Virus record (IMG/VR): IMGVR_UViG_3300044608_001994 | Span: 1 to 30,335 of that record | DNA: 30,335 nucleotides | Source: a virus | Strand: one strand, 5' to 3' | Shown here: in pieces, positions 22,277 to 29,414 of the stretch | Position numbering within the stretch: the first letter of the stretch is position 1 | Layout: each line of letters starts with the position of its first letter | Translations under genes and position numbers: made by a program | Notes under the pieces: model-generated | The model's input: only the letters and a program-made list of their open reading frames with translations | What the model was told of the DNA's origin: nothing | Database searches by the model: none

Positions 22277-22885
22277 ATGAAAACATTTCATCAGTATCTT
22301 GCCGAAAGCGAACGCACATACGACTATCGCATCAAGATTCTTGGGGACGCCGCACCTGATTTTGTAAAAAATCTCGAAGACAAACTCAAGCAATTTGACA
22401 TTGTAAAAATATCCAAGCCCAAGACCACGCCAGTGATGAAGTTGCTGAAAGATTTTCCAGGCGAGGAAAATCAAAGTGTGACTTCCATGGAAGTGAGTTT
22501 TAGATATCCAGCCATTGAGCCTCAAATCATGCAGATTGCTCAGTTGCTGGGACACAATCCCAATCATGTGCGATTGTTGACCACTCCTTACGAAAACAGC
22601 CAGGACAAAGAACTGTCTGACATCACTGCGCAAAACAAGGACCTGATCAAAGACACTGACTATCCCAACCCAGATGCTGAACAAGCAGCACTGAAAAAAG
22701 ACTATGGTGTAGAAGCTCACAAACATCAAGTGTTGAACAACGCTTACCGTTCAGATTTCACAGTGGCTGGAGGCAAAACACCACCAGCTCAAACCACCAA
22801 CGATTTGCCACAGGGCACTGCTAGCCCAATCAGCAATATCAAACGTCCAGCTAGACCTGTAACAGGTGCTCAACCTCAAGGATAA
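22277..22885 (+). CDS. Conserved phage protein with T4-like capsid-targeting N-terminus
   Basis: 202 residues. The N-terminus MKTFHQYLAES aligns without gaps to the capsid-targeting sequence of T4 internal head proteins (MKTYQEFIAEA), including an L-A-E at residues 8-10 where the prohead protease gp21 would cut. The body (YRIKILGDAAPDFVKNLEDK, then KISKPKTTPVMKLLKDFPGE, SMEVSFRYPAIEPQI) resembles a family I know from T4-like aquatic phages near the packaging genes, function unknown. The C-terminus is Pro/Gln-rich and disordered. Inference: a protein packaged in or assembled with the head core. First gene behind the late box at 22252. Confidence 0.75.
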   Translation: MKTFHQYLAESERTYDYRIKILGDAAPDFVKNLEDKLKQFDIVKISKPKTTPVMKLLKDFPGEENQSVTSMEVSFRYPAIEPQIMQIAQLLGHNPNHVRLLTTPYENSQDKELSDITAQNKDLIKDTDYPNPDAEQAALKKDYGVEAHKHQVLNNAYRSDFTVAGGKTPPAQTTNDLPQGTASPISNIKRPARPVTGAQPQG

Positions 22886-22889
22886 TGAC

Positions 22890-25286
22890 ATGACATTTTT
22901 TTACGATCTCAACAAACGATTGGCCGATCTAGACCGTCCACGAACACAGACTCTGACAGAGAGCAGCAAGATCAAAAAAGGCGAAGTTGACGAAGGACCA
23001 GAAGTGTTCAAACTCAAAGCCGATGCTGCTCGCCAAGCTGGCAAAAAAGAATTTCAAGGACCAGATGGCAAAACTTACCCTGTCAAAGAAGGCAATGACG
23101 GCAACTTGGCCAACAATGCCAAACCCTATGACAAAGTCACCCGCGGTGATGTCATAGCTGGGCGCTTGGGCAAAGATGAAATGGGTGGCAAAGCCAAAAA
23201 AATAAAAGAGCAAGGTGTGGCGGAAGGCCACAAGGATGACTGGGATGCCATGCTGGCTGATGTGGAAAAACGACGCAGTCAGCCCAAGAAAGGCGAAGTT
23301 ACTCATGGTCACAAGCACGACATCACACAAGGAACTACGGATCCAAAATACTCAGGTATCACTGTAACTCGGCGTAAAGATGCTCGAGGTATCTCAGTGG
23401 GAGCTGACGATGACGAACAGCCCACAGGCGAAAAGCGCAGAGTTGGTGCCCCAGAGAAAAAAAACAAAAAGCCAGAACGTGTCACAGCCAAGGCCTACAA
23501 ACACAAACATGGACGCATGGAAGAAGGCATGGACGACGACATGGCCGCCACAGGGTACGAAGCAGGCGAGCGTGGCGAATATGACCGTGAAGGTGACATG
23601 GCCAAAGAACAGCTTCATACCATTGAGCAAGCAGCACAAGAACTCAAAAGCATTCTCAGCGACGAAGAAAACTTGCCAGAATGGGTACAGAGCAAAATCA
23701 CCAAGGCCATGGACTATGTAGACACAGCCCGCGACTACATGTTGGCACAACACGACGATCAAATGAACGAACGTGAACTCACTGGTTCAGAGCGCCAGGA
23801 AAAAGAACGTGTGTTTAAAAAACACATGAAGCCACAGATGGCAAGTTTAAAAAAGCGCTACGGCAAAGATGAAGGCGAAGGTGTGGCACACGCCGTGGCT
23901 ACCAACATAGCCAAAGGCGTAAAGATGGGCAAAAAGAAAGAAGAATCAGTAGAAGAAACCACTACGTCTGGTTCAATAGCCGCCAGCACAGCTGAACCCA
24001 AAGGAAAAAAATCTATGTCATTTGGCAAAGGTATCTATGACAGTGTGAATCGCGAAGTTGAAAACCTCATAGCTGAGTCTATGAGCATCAACGCATCCAT
24101 GAACATGGATCATCATGGTGGTCCAACAAAATCACTCACAGTTACTGCCACCGACGAAGATGCTGAAAAATTGGCAGCCCTGTTGATGATGGCTGGCATT
24201 GGCCCCCAAGACAGCGGCTGCCCCAGCTGCGGTGCGGCCAGCTGCGGCTGCGATCAACAAATGGACGAAGCCTACGGAGACACCACTGCCACAGAAAACC
24301 AGCCCGACTGGCCCACTGCTCAAGAAGGCAGCGATGATGCGCTACAGTATTCGGGTGGATTGAACAAACCCAAAGTCACTGGCCAAACCACTGTGCCTGT
24401 AACAGGTGTACAGCCTGCGCAGAGTCCTCTGATGTACGAAGACAATGCTCTGGCTCGAATGATGGAAATGGCTGGCATTCCAAAATCTGAACTGGAACCA
24501 TATCGTCACACCATGAAAGAACAAGACATTGAAGAAGGCAGCGCAGACTCAGTGGTTAAAAAAGAACCAACAGGTTTTTCAGCCACTGCTCCAGCTGGTA
24601 AACGACTCAGTGTTTCAATGAGTGGCAAGCCCTTAAAACCGTCTGATGTCAAAGTTGTGAACAAAGAAAAAGACATGGACGAAAATCTCATTGTTACGCC
24701 AGCACCAAAATCAGGATCAACCACAACCGGTCAACCAGCCAAGCCTGCTCCTGCTCCTAGACCAGCACCTGCTGGCGGGCAAACCATGGGCACTATCAAA
24801 GGTGGTGTATGGACAGCTGATCCGCCAAAGAAAGGCGAAAAGGGCGTGCCAATGCCTACGCCAATCAGCGAACCAGTGAACGAAGCTAACCCTCCTGAAT
24901 TCAGCATGGGTGCTGGTAAACCCATGCCTAGAACCAGAACATACGAACCAGAGCCTGAGATGAGCATGGGCGCCACAGGCAAAGCGGACCGTAGTGCTGT
25001 GCCCATGACTGTACCCCCTGGTGTAGCTGGCAAGGCTTATGACGCAGATCAAACAGCTTCATTACGTAGAATATTCAAAGGTGCGCAAGATACACCTAAC
25101 TATGTGGGCACTCAACCCGAATATCAAATGGGCGCCACAGGCAATCCGCAACGTCCAATGCCTCCGTTGAAAAAATCACTGGACCTACACACTGATCCCA
25201 AAGTCAAAGCACTACCTACTGTGAGAGAAAATTCAATGGAAAACAATCTCATGCGTGAACTGGCCTATTTCAAGAGCAAAAAATGA
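22890..25286 (+). CDS. Large modular, charged phage protein, probable head core/cargo
   Basis: 798 residues from ATG 22890, with AAGGA at 22878-22882; an in-frame GTG at 22866 is unlikely. Very hydrophilic (Lys, Glu, Asp, Gly). The N-terminus has LTES (L22-T-E24), a possible gp21-type cleavage site. Visible modules: a helical unit at about 230-284 (AAQELKSILSDEENLPEWVQ, DYVDTARDYM), a basic unit at about 297-350 (KKRYGKDEGEGVAHAVAT), SLTVTATDEDAEKLAALLMM at 415-434, then a cysteine knuckle CPSCGAASCGC near 444-454. A Pro-rich C-terminal third has repeated S/Q-MGA motifs. The modules look familiar from hypothetical aquatic phage proteins. No enzyme motif. Scaffold or internal protein is inferred. 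Confidence 0.7.
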   Translation: MTFFYDLNKRLADLDRPRTQTLTESSKIKKGEVDEGPEVFKLKADAARQAGKKEFQGPDGKTYPVKEGNDGNLANNAKPYDKVTRGDVIAGRLGKDEMGGKAKKIKEQGVAEGHKDDWDAMLADVEKRRSQPKKGEVTHGHKHDITQGTTDPKYSGITVTRRKDARGISVGADDDEQPTGEKRRVGAPEKKNKKPERVTAKAYKHKHGRMEEGMDDDMAATGYEAGERGEYDREGDMAKEQLHTIEQAAQELKSILSDEENLPEWVQSKITKAMDYVDTARDYMLAQHDDQMNERELTGSERQEKERVFKKHMKPQMASLKKRYGKDEGEGVAHAVATNIAKGVKMGKKKEESVEETTTSGSIAASTAEPKGKKSMSFGKGIYDSVNREVENLIAESMSINASMNMDHHGGPTKSLTVTATDEDAEKLAALLMMAGIGPQDSGCPSCGAASCGCDQQMDEAYGDTTATENQPDWPTAQEGSDDALQYSGGLNKPKVTGQTTVPVTGVQPAQSPLMYEDNALARMMEMAGIPKSELEPYRHTMKEQDIEEGSADSVVKKEPTGFSATAPAGKRLSVSMSGKPLKPSDVKVVNKEKDMDENLIVTPAPKSGSTTTGQPAKPAPAPRPAPAGGQTMGTIKGGVWTADPPKKGEKGVPMPTPISEPVNEANPPEFSMGAGKPMPRTRTYEPEPEMSMGATGKADRSAVPMTVPPGVAGKAYDADQTASLRRIFKGAQDTPNYVGTQPEYQMGATGNPQRPMPPLKKSLDLHTDPKVKALPTVRENSMENNLMRELAYFKSKK

Positions 25287-26044
25287 AAACTCTAAAAGAT
25301 TACCTTGTTGAAAGTGAGCAGTGGCATGAATCTCCTGCTGCTGGTGACAACATTGGCATTGAATTAGATGATGGAACATTGATTGAAACTTGGATCATGG
25401 AAGCCACAGAAGATTCAGTGCTGGTTGATGCCACACCTGAAATTGTCACTGTGTTAGAGCAGTGGGCCACACTGTCTGATGTGTTGTTGGAAGACACTGA
25501 TGTTGATGAGCATGGTGGTGGCATTGGCCCCAAGCAACATTGGCAAAGCATGATGGAAGAAGGCCGCGGCATTGAATTCAATGGCCGTATGGTGGATCCG
25601 CGCAGCATCGAGCTGGACGGAGTACACACTTGGGATCATCCTGATTATACTGATGCTTATGTAAGTTCGGCTAGATACACAGATGGCACTGAACTCACTG
25701 ATCAGGAATTGGATGCTTTTACCCAGGAAAACGGCGACCTGGTCAATCAATTGGCACACGATAAATTGTACGAAGCCGAATATCAAGGTCGCAATGTGCC
25801 CCTGGGCAAACCCATGCGCGGTGATGTGAAAAAATTCAAAGTCTATGTCCGAGATCCCAAGTCAGGCAATGTTAAAAAAGTAAATTTTGGACACGGCGGT
25901 ACTTCTGCTCGACGAGCTGGGCAAAAGACCATGAAAATTAAAAAAAGCGATCCTGCTCGCAGACGCAGTTTCCGAGCTCGTCACAATTGCGACAATCCAG
26001 GACCCAGAACCAAAGCACGTTATTGGTCGTGTAGAAAGTGGTAA
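25283..26044 (+). CDS. Conserved phage protein with capsid-targeting-like N-terminus and basic C-terminal domain
   Basis: 253 residues; ATGA overlap with the previous stop. The N-terminus MKTLKDYLVESE again follows T4 MKTYQEFIAEA with L8-V-E10. Three parts follow: an acidic segment (GIELDDGTLIETWIMEATED), a middle segment (DPRSIELDGVHTWDHPDY, then DAYVSSARYTDGTELTD), and a very basic C-terminal domain (KKFKVYVRDPKSGNVKKVNF, RRRSFRARHNCDNPGPRTKA, ending RYWSCRKW). The last domain is conserved in many T4-like aquatic phages; its function is unknown to me. The charge suggests DNA contact inside the head, which is inference. Confidence 0.75.
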   Translation: MKTLKDYLVESEQWHESPAAGDNIGIELDDGTLIETWIMEATEDSVLVDATPEIVTVLEQWATLSDVLLEDTDVDEHGGGIGPKQHWQSMMEEGRGIEFNGRMVDPRSIELDGVHTWDHPDYTDAYVSSARYTDGTELTDQELDAFTQENGDLVNQLAHDKLYEAEYQGRNVPLGKPMRGDVKKFKVYVRDPKSGNVKKVNFGHGGTSARRAGQKTMKIKKSDPARRRSFRARHNCDNPGPRTKARYWSCRKW

Positions 26045-26045
26045 C

Positions 26046-26222
26046 ATGGAATACAAACCCTATCAACAAGTCATGGCAGACCTGGCCAAACAAACACCAC
26101 AGCCTGTGCCCGTGGCCACTGTGAAAAATCAGCCTGTTGAAATACCTGGCGTCATGGGCCAGACCATGGCCATGCTCAAACCGGTAAATACTCAAGAGCT
26201 ATACAAAGGACGAGATCGATGA
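26046..26222 (+). CDS. Small unknown protein (58 residues)
   Basis: ATG 26046 follows the previous stop by 1 nt and the TGA overlaps the next ATG (ATGA at 26219), so it fills an otherwise empty 174-bp gap with perfect coupling on both sides. Begins MEYKPYQQVMADLAKQ; Pro/Gln/Val-rich middle (PQPVPVATVKNQPVEIPG), ends ELYKGRDR. No recognisable domain. Coding potential is supported by spacing only. Confidence 0.65.
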   Translation: MEYKPYQQVMADLAKQTPQPVPVATVKNQPVEIPGVMGQTMAMLKPVNTQELYKGRDR

Positions 26223-26506
26223 GTCAAGCAAATGTGTATTCTACAGTGGCCAATGCTTATTGGTACACGGACCGCTGCGAGATTACAACTGGCAGCACTG
26301 GTGTTACATACAATGTGTATGCCACCGCGCTGGGGTCAGCTACGCCAGTGGGCAACATCTACAGTGCTGCTCCTCAAGTACCCCCAAATCAACGCAAAGA
26401 AATCTACGTGGGAGCTGGAAATCATTTGGACATCATTGGGGCAAACTTCACAGCTCAAGAACTGGGAACCAAGAGTTCAGCGCAGTTTGGCGTCATAGCA
26501 GGCTAA
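26219..26506 (+). CDS. Small beta-rich conserved phage protein, possible virion decoration
   Basis: 95 residues: NVYSTVANAYWYTD, TGSTGVTYNVYATALG, an RKEIYVGAGNHLDIIGANFT stretch and SAQFGVIAG. Small, Gly/Thr/Ala-rich and predicted beta. Proteins of this look recur in aquatic phage genomes beside virion genes; function unknown. Coupled by ATGA to the 58-residue gene. A capsid or fibre surface protein is a guess from composition and context. Confidence 0.7.
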   Translation: MSQANVYSTVANAYWYTDRCEITTGSTGVTYNVYATALGSATPVGNIYSAAPQVPPNQRKEIYVGAGNHLDIIGANFTAQELGTKSSAQFGVIAG

Positions 26507-26510
26507 CGCA

Positions 26511-26882
26511 ATGCGAGCTCGCGAATTTGTTATAGAGGCCAAAGTGGGACGCCTTAGCAAAACCAAACAGTTTGCCACAGTGGGTCTACACAAATTTCGC
26601 GACGAATCATTTGCTGACAGGTTCTATGAACTTGAACGGGTGATGAGAGCTGCTGCTGCCACAGACGGAACTTTTGTTCCCAACATTGACCAAGAAAGCT
26701 GGGCAGGACGACACAACATTGCTGTGCCTTACACTGCGGCTGAGGCCAATATGTTGAAAAAAGCTTATCAAGCCACCGGATCCTGGCACAGAGATCTCAA
26801 TCACAATGATCTTAGATCGCAGGAAATTCCCAGCACCAACAAAATCAGTCCAGTCAAAGCTTTTGGCGGATACCCACGATGA
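26511..26882 (+). CDS. MRAREF-type small phage protein, copy A (probable head cargo)
   Basis: 123 residues. Starts MRAREFVIEAK, comparable to the T4 capsid-targeting MKTYQEFIAEA (shared EF-hydrophobic-x-E core with cleavage expected after E9), and ends NKISPVKAFGGYPR. The next gene has the same two ends but a different middle. The middle holds DESFADRFYELERVMRAAAA and WAGRHNIAVPYTAAEANMLK. No catalytic motif seen. Overlaps the next gene by ATGA at 26879. Confidence 0.75.
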   Translation: MRAREFVIEAKVGRLSKTKQFATVGLHKFRDESFADRFYELERVMRAAAATDGTFVPNIDQESWAGRHNIAVPYTAAEANMLKKAYQATGSWHRDLNHNDLRSQEIPSTNKISPVKAFGGYPR

Positions 26883-27262
26883 GAGCACGAGAATTTGTGG
26901 TTGAAAATCGTGCTCATTTGCCCGATGAAGCCAGCTACCCCATGCATGACACGTTCATGCTGCCAGGGCTACGCAACAATGATGCTTATCGTGCTTACAG
27001 ATTGAGCGTGGCCATGGCTCGAGCTCGAGTTGACCTAGCTGGTCAAGATCAAGATTTGCCGCCCTGGGCCTCAGAAAGTGCTCTGGGCATGTACGCTGTG
27101 GTTGCTGGTTTTAACGACACAGTGGATCCTGTGATTGATCGAGCCTTGGCCATGACTGATACGCCTGGCGGCAAACGCCCTGTCAGTACCAATCCCAGTC
27201 GCGATCCGCCCAGTGTCAGCAAAATTAGTCCCATAAAACCATTCAAAGGATACCCACGGTAA
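26879..27262 (+). CDS. MRAREF-type small phage protein, copy B (probable head cargo)
   Basis: 127 residues. Starts MRAREFVVENR and ends SKISPIKPFKGYPR, the same bookends as copy A. The middle (YRLSVAMARARVDLAGQDQD, SALGMYAVVAGFNDTVDPVI, KRPVSTNPSRDPPS) does not resemble that of copy A. The pattern of constant ends and variable centre suggests a common targeting or processing scheme. Stop TAA shares a base with the next ATG (TAATG). Function unknown. Confidence 0.75.
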   Translation: MRAREFVVENRAHLPDEASYPMHDTFMLPGLRNNDAYRAYRLSVAMARARVDLAGQDQDLPPWASESALGMYAVVAGFNDTVDPVIDRALAMTDTPGGKRPVSTNPSRDPPSVSKISPIKPFKGYPR

Positions 27263-28953
27263 TGGCCATTCCACAACCAACAGAAGTAGCACCGTGGTAT
27301 CTTCGCAATATCACACAGGCTCTTGAACTCAACGAAGCCACAGGCCAAGTATTTGTTCGTACCGATGCTCAATTGACCATTGGCAACGTTGGCAATGTCA
27401 ATGTAACAGAAGTTGAAGTTCAAGCCTTAGGAAACATTGACATCTCGGGCAACACCATGCCAGTATCGGGCAATGTCACAGTGTTCCAAGGAACTATACC
27501 TTGGGTTGTTACAGGCAATACCAACGTGGCCATCACATCAGGTAACGTGGGCATTACTGGCAACCTAGCAGGAATTACAGGCAATGTCACAGTTAATCCT
27601 ATAACAGGCAATGTAGGCGTAGTTGGCAATGTCAACGTGGCCATCACATCAGGTAACGTGGGTCTCACTGGCAACCTAGCAGGAATTACAGGCAATGTCA
27701 CAGTGGTCGATGGTGGCGGAAGTATCACTGTGGACGGCAACGTAAATGCCACAATTACTGGTGGCAATATTGCTACAACTATAACAGGCACGAATATAGA
27801 TGCGTTTGGTCGACTGCGTGTTAGCAATCCCTTTACCCTGTTTGACAGCCAAAATCGTTACATAGACGGTGATCAGTTTTCAAACATCACAGCCACAGGC
27901 GGCAATGTGGTGTATGTGGCCAATGAAAGTTCATTCAATCTAAATGTATCCGCAACCAGTGGAAGCAGTGTGATCAGACAAAGCAAAACAGTGCAGGCCT
28001 ATCAGCCTGGCAAGAGTCTGCTAATCATGAACACCTTTGCCATGGCCACACTCAAGGCCAACTGTCGCCAGCGTGTGGGCTACTTTACAGCTGACAACGG
28101 CATCTACTTTGAAGCAGCAGGCACCACGTTGAATCTTGTGATTCGTAGTAGTGTCACTGGCGGCATAGTTGAAGAAAGAATTCCACAGGCTTCCTGGAAC
28201 GGAGATCCACTCAACGGTGCTGGAGCATCTGGAATCACACTTGATCCTACATTGACACAGATTTTTTGGTGTGATGTTGAGTGGTTGGGCGTGGGCAATG
28301 TACGAACAGGATTTGTGATCAACGGCCAATTCATTGTGTGCCATACATTCCAACATGCCAATCAGCCCGGCAACACCACAGTGTACATGACCACTGCCAC
28401 ACTAAATCCACGCTATGAAATAACCAACACCGGTGCCACCTCGGGTGCCAGCACCATGAAACAAATTTGTAGCACTGTGATAAGTGAAGGCGGATTCGCA
28501 CCCTCCACCAAACTTGGCTATGTGACCAACAACACTACGGCAACACGAATAAGTTCAGCCAACACTGTCACAGCCTTATGCAGTATCCGACTGAATCCAG
28601 CCTATCCTGACGCAGTGGTCTTGCCGTCTCAATTGGATATTTTATCGCTGGATGTAAGATATGGACAGTTCCAACTGATTGAAAATGCTACCTTCACTGC
28701 CAGTTTTAGTAATGTAGCAGGATCAGTTGTTCAAACCGCTATACACAGCAATGTTATCACCGACGGCACTGTGGTCTATGCTGGTCTGTCCAGTAGTCGC
28801 GATGAAGTGGAGATCAGCGAAGACATCAAGCGTCGTCTGCAACTATGGAGAACAGCGGCAGGAACACCCAGCACTTTGACTCTAGCTGTAGCCTACACCA
28901 GCGCCAATGCTGACCTGCTTTGGAAACTGGGCTGGGAAGAACTAACTAACTAA
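27262..28953 (+). CDS. Large virion/fibre-like protein with GNV repeats
   Basis: 563 residues. Residues ~35-190 are repeats of G-N-V/L-x-V/I-T (ITSGNVGITGNLAGITGNV), likely forming a regular beta-solenoid shaft. From about 191 comes a conserved head, DAFGRLRVSNPFTLFDSQNR with YIDGDQF after it, a signature I know from aquatic phage proteins, followed by a long beta-rich region to IKRRLQLWRTAAGTPS and LLWKLGWEELTN. No enzyme motif. The architecture suggests an exposed head or tail fibre. It is coupled to the small cargo genes upstream. Exact role unknown. Confidence 0.75.
   Translation: MAIPQPTEVAPWYLRNITQALELNEATGQVFVRTDAQLTIGNVGNVNVTEVEVQALGNIDISGNTMPVSGNVTVFQGTIPWVVTGNTNVAITSGNVGITGNLAGITGNVTVNPITGNVGVVGNVNVAITSGNVGLTGNLAGITGNVTVVDGGGSITVDGNVNATITGGNIATTITGTNIDAFGRLRVSNPFTLFDSQNRYIDGDQFSNITATGGNVVYVANESSFNLNVSATSGSSVIRQSKTVQAYQPGKSLLIMNTFAMATLKANCRQRVGYFTADNGIYFEAAGTTLNLVIRSSVTGGIVEERIPQASWNGDPLNGAGASGITLDPTLTQIFWCDVEWLGVGNVRTGFVINGQFIVCHTFQHANQPGNTTVYMTTATLNPRYEITNTGATSGASTMKQICSTVISEGGFAPSTKLGYVTNNTTATRISSANTVTALCSIRLNPAYPDAVVLPSQLDILSLDVRYGQFQLIENATFTASFSNVAGSVVQTAIHSNVITDGTVVYAGLSSSRDEVEISEDIKRRLQLWRTAAGTPSTLTLAVAYTSANADLLWKLGWEELTN
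27522..27704 (+). repeat. 72-bp direct repeat within the GNV-repeat gene
   Basis: Copies at 27522-27593 and 27633-27704 are identical except for about three bases (GGGCATTACT versus GGGTCTCACT). The offset of 111 bp is 37 codons, so recombination between copies keeps the frame. Confidence 0.9.
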
Positions 28954-28957
28954 AATT

Positions 28958-29392
28958 ATGAAAAAAATACTACTCTCTCTACTACTGATTCCATGCTTGG
29001 TTATGGCACAAAAAACACCACAAGGCGTGACCTATGACGCACAAATTGTGCGTATCAACGACGGCGACACTGTAGTGATCTCTGCACCATTCTTGCCTGC
29101 GCCGCTCAAGCCCGAACTCGCTGTCAGAATCTTTGGTGTTGACACACCTGAAAAAGGACACCGAGCGCAGTGTCCTCAGGAAAATGCTCGTGGTCTAGCT
29201 GCTACTGAATTTACCAAAGCTGCAATTGCCAACAGTAGGCAAAGACAGGTCACACTGTATGCCTGGGACAAGTTTGGCGGTCGTGTGCTGGGAGATATTA
29301 TTCTAGATGGCCGCAGTCTGCGTCAAGGCTTGATTGCCAATGGCTTTGCTAGAGAATATTTTGGAGAAGCCAAAACCAGCTGGTGTAATTGA
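28958..29392 (+). CDS. Secreted thermonuclease (staphylococcal nuclease family)
   Basis: 144 residues. A signal peptide is obvious: MKKILLSLLLIPCLVMAQ with likely cleavage after Ala17. The mature part has the SNase sites: DGDT (calcium Asp), VRIFGVDTPEKG (the Arg, Asp and Glu of the active site), and WDKFGGRVLGDIILDG (second catalytic Arg), then GLIANGFAREYFG. The family cuts DNA and RNA with Ca2+. Export would place it in the periplasm or outside, or it may act at lysis. It sits between virion genes and gp17, 4 bp after the preceding stop. Two cysteines (positions ~72 and 143) could form a disulfide. Confidence 0.92.
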   Translation: MKKILLSLLLIPCLVMAQKTPQGVTYDAQIVRINDGDTVVISAPFLPAPLKPELAVRIFGVDTPEKGHRAQCPQENARGLAATEFTKAAIANSRQRQVTLYAWDKFGGRVLGDIILDGRSLRQGLIANGFAREYFGEAKTSWCN

Positions 29393-29414
29393 CGCAGTAG
29401 ATAACTAATACATT

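Noticed and set aside
22142-22729. 195-residue minus-strand open frame
   Set aside because: Antisense to gp16 and the 22277 gene; no domain, and composition is that of a complementary-frame shadow.
23394-23762. 122-residue minus-strand frame rich in Phe, Val and Cys resembling a membrane protein
   Set aside because: Complement of a Lys/Glu-rich coding region, which always yields hydrophobic antisense frames.
26184-26191. GGTAAATA inside the 58-residue gene as a late promoter
   Set aside because: Poor match to the box and internal to a tightly coupled gene; no evidence of a separate unit.
26232-26535. Two further plus-strand frames (26232 and 26260) across the small beta-rich gene
   Set aside because: Only the 26219 frame has ATGA coupling upstream and a sensible beta-rich conserved-looking sequence; the others run into the next gene.
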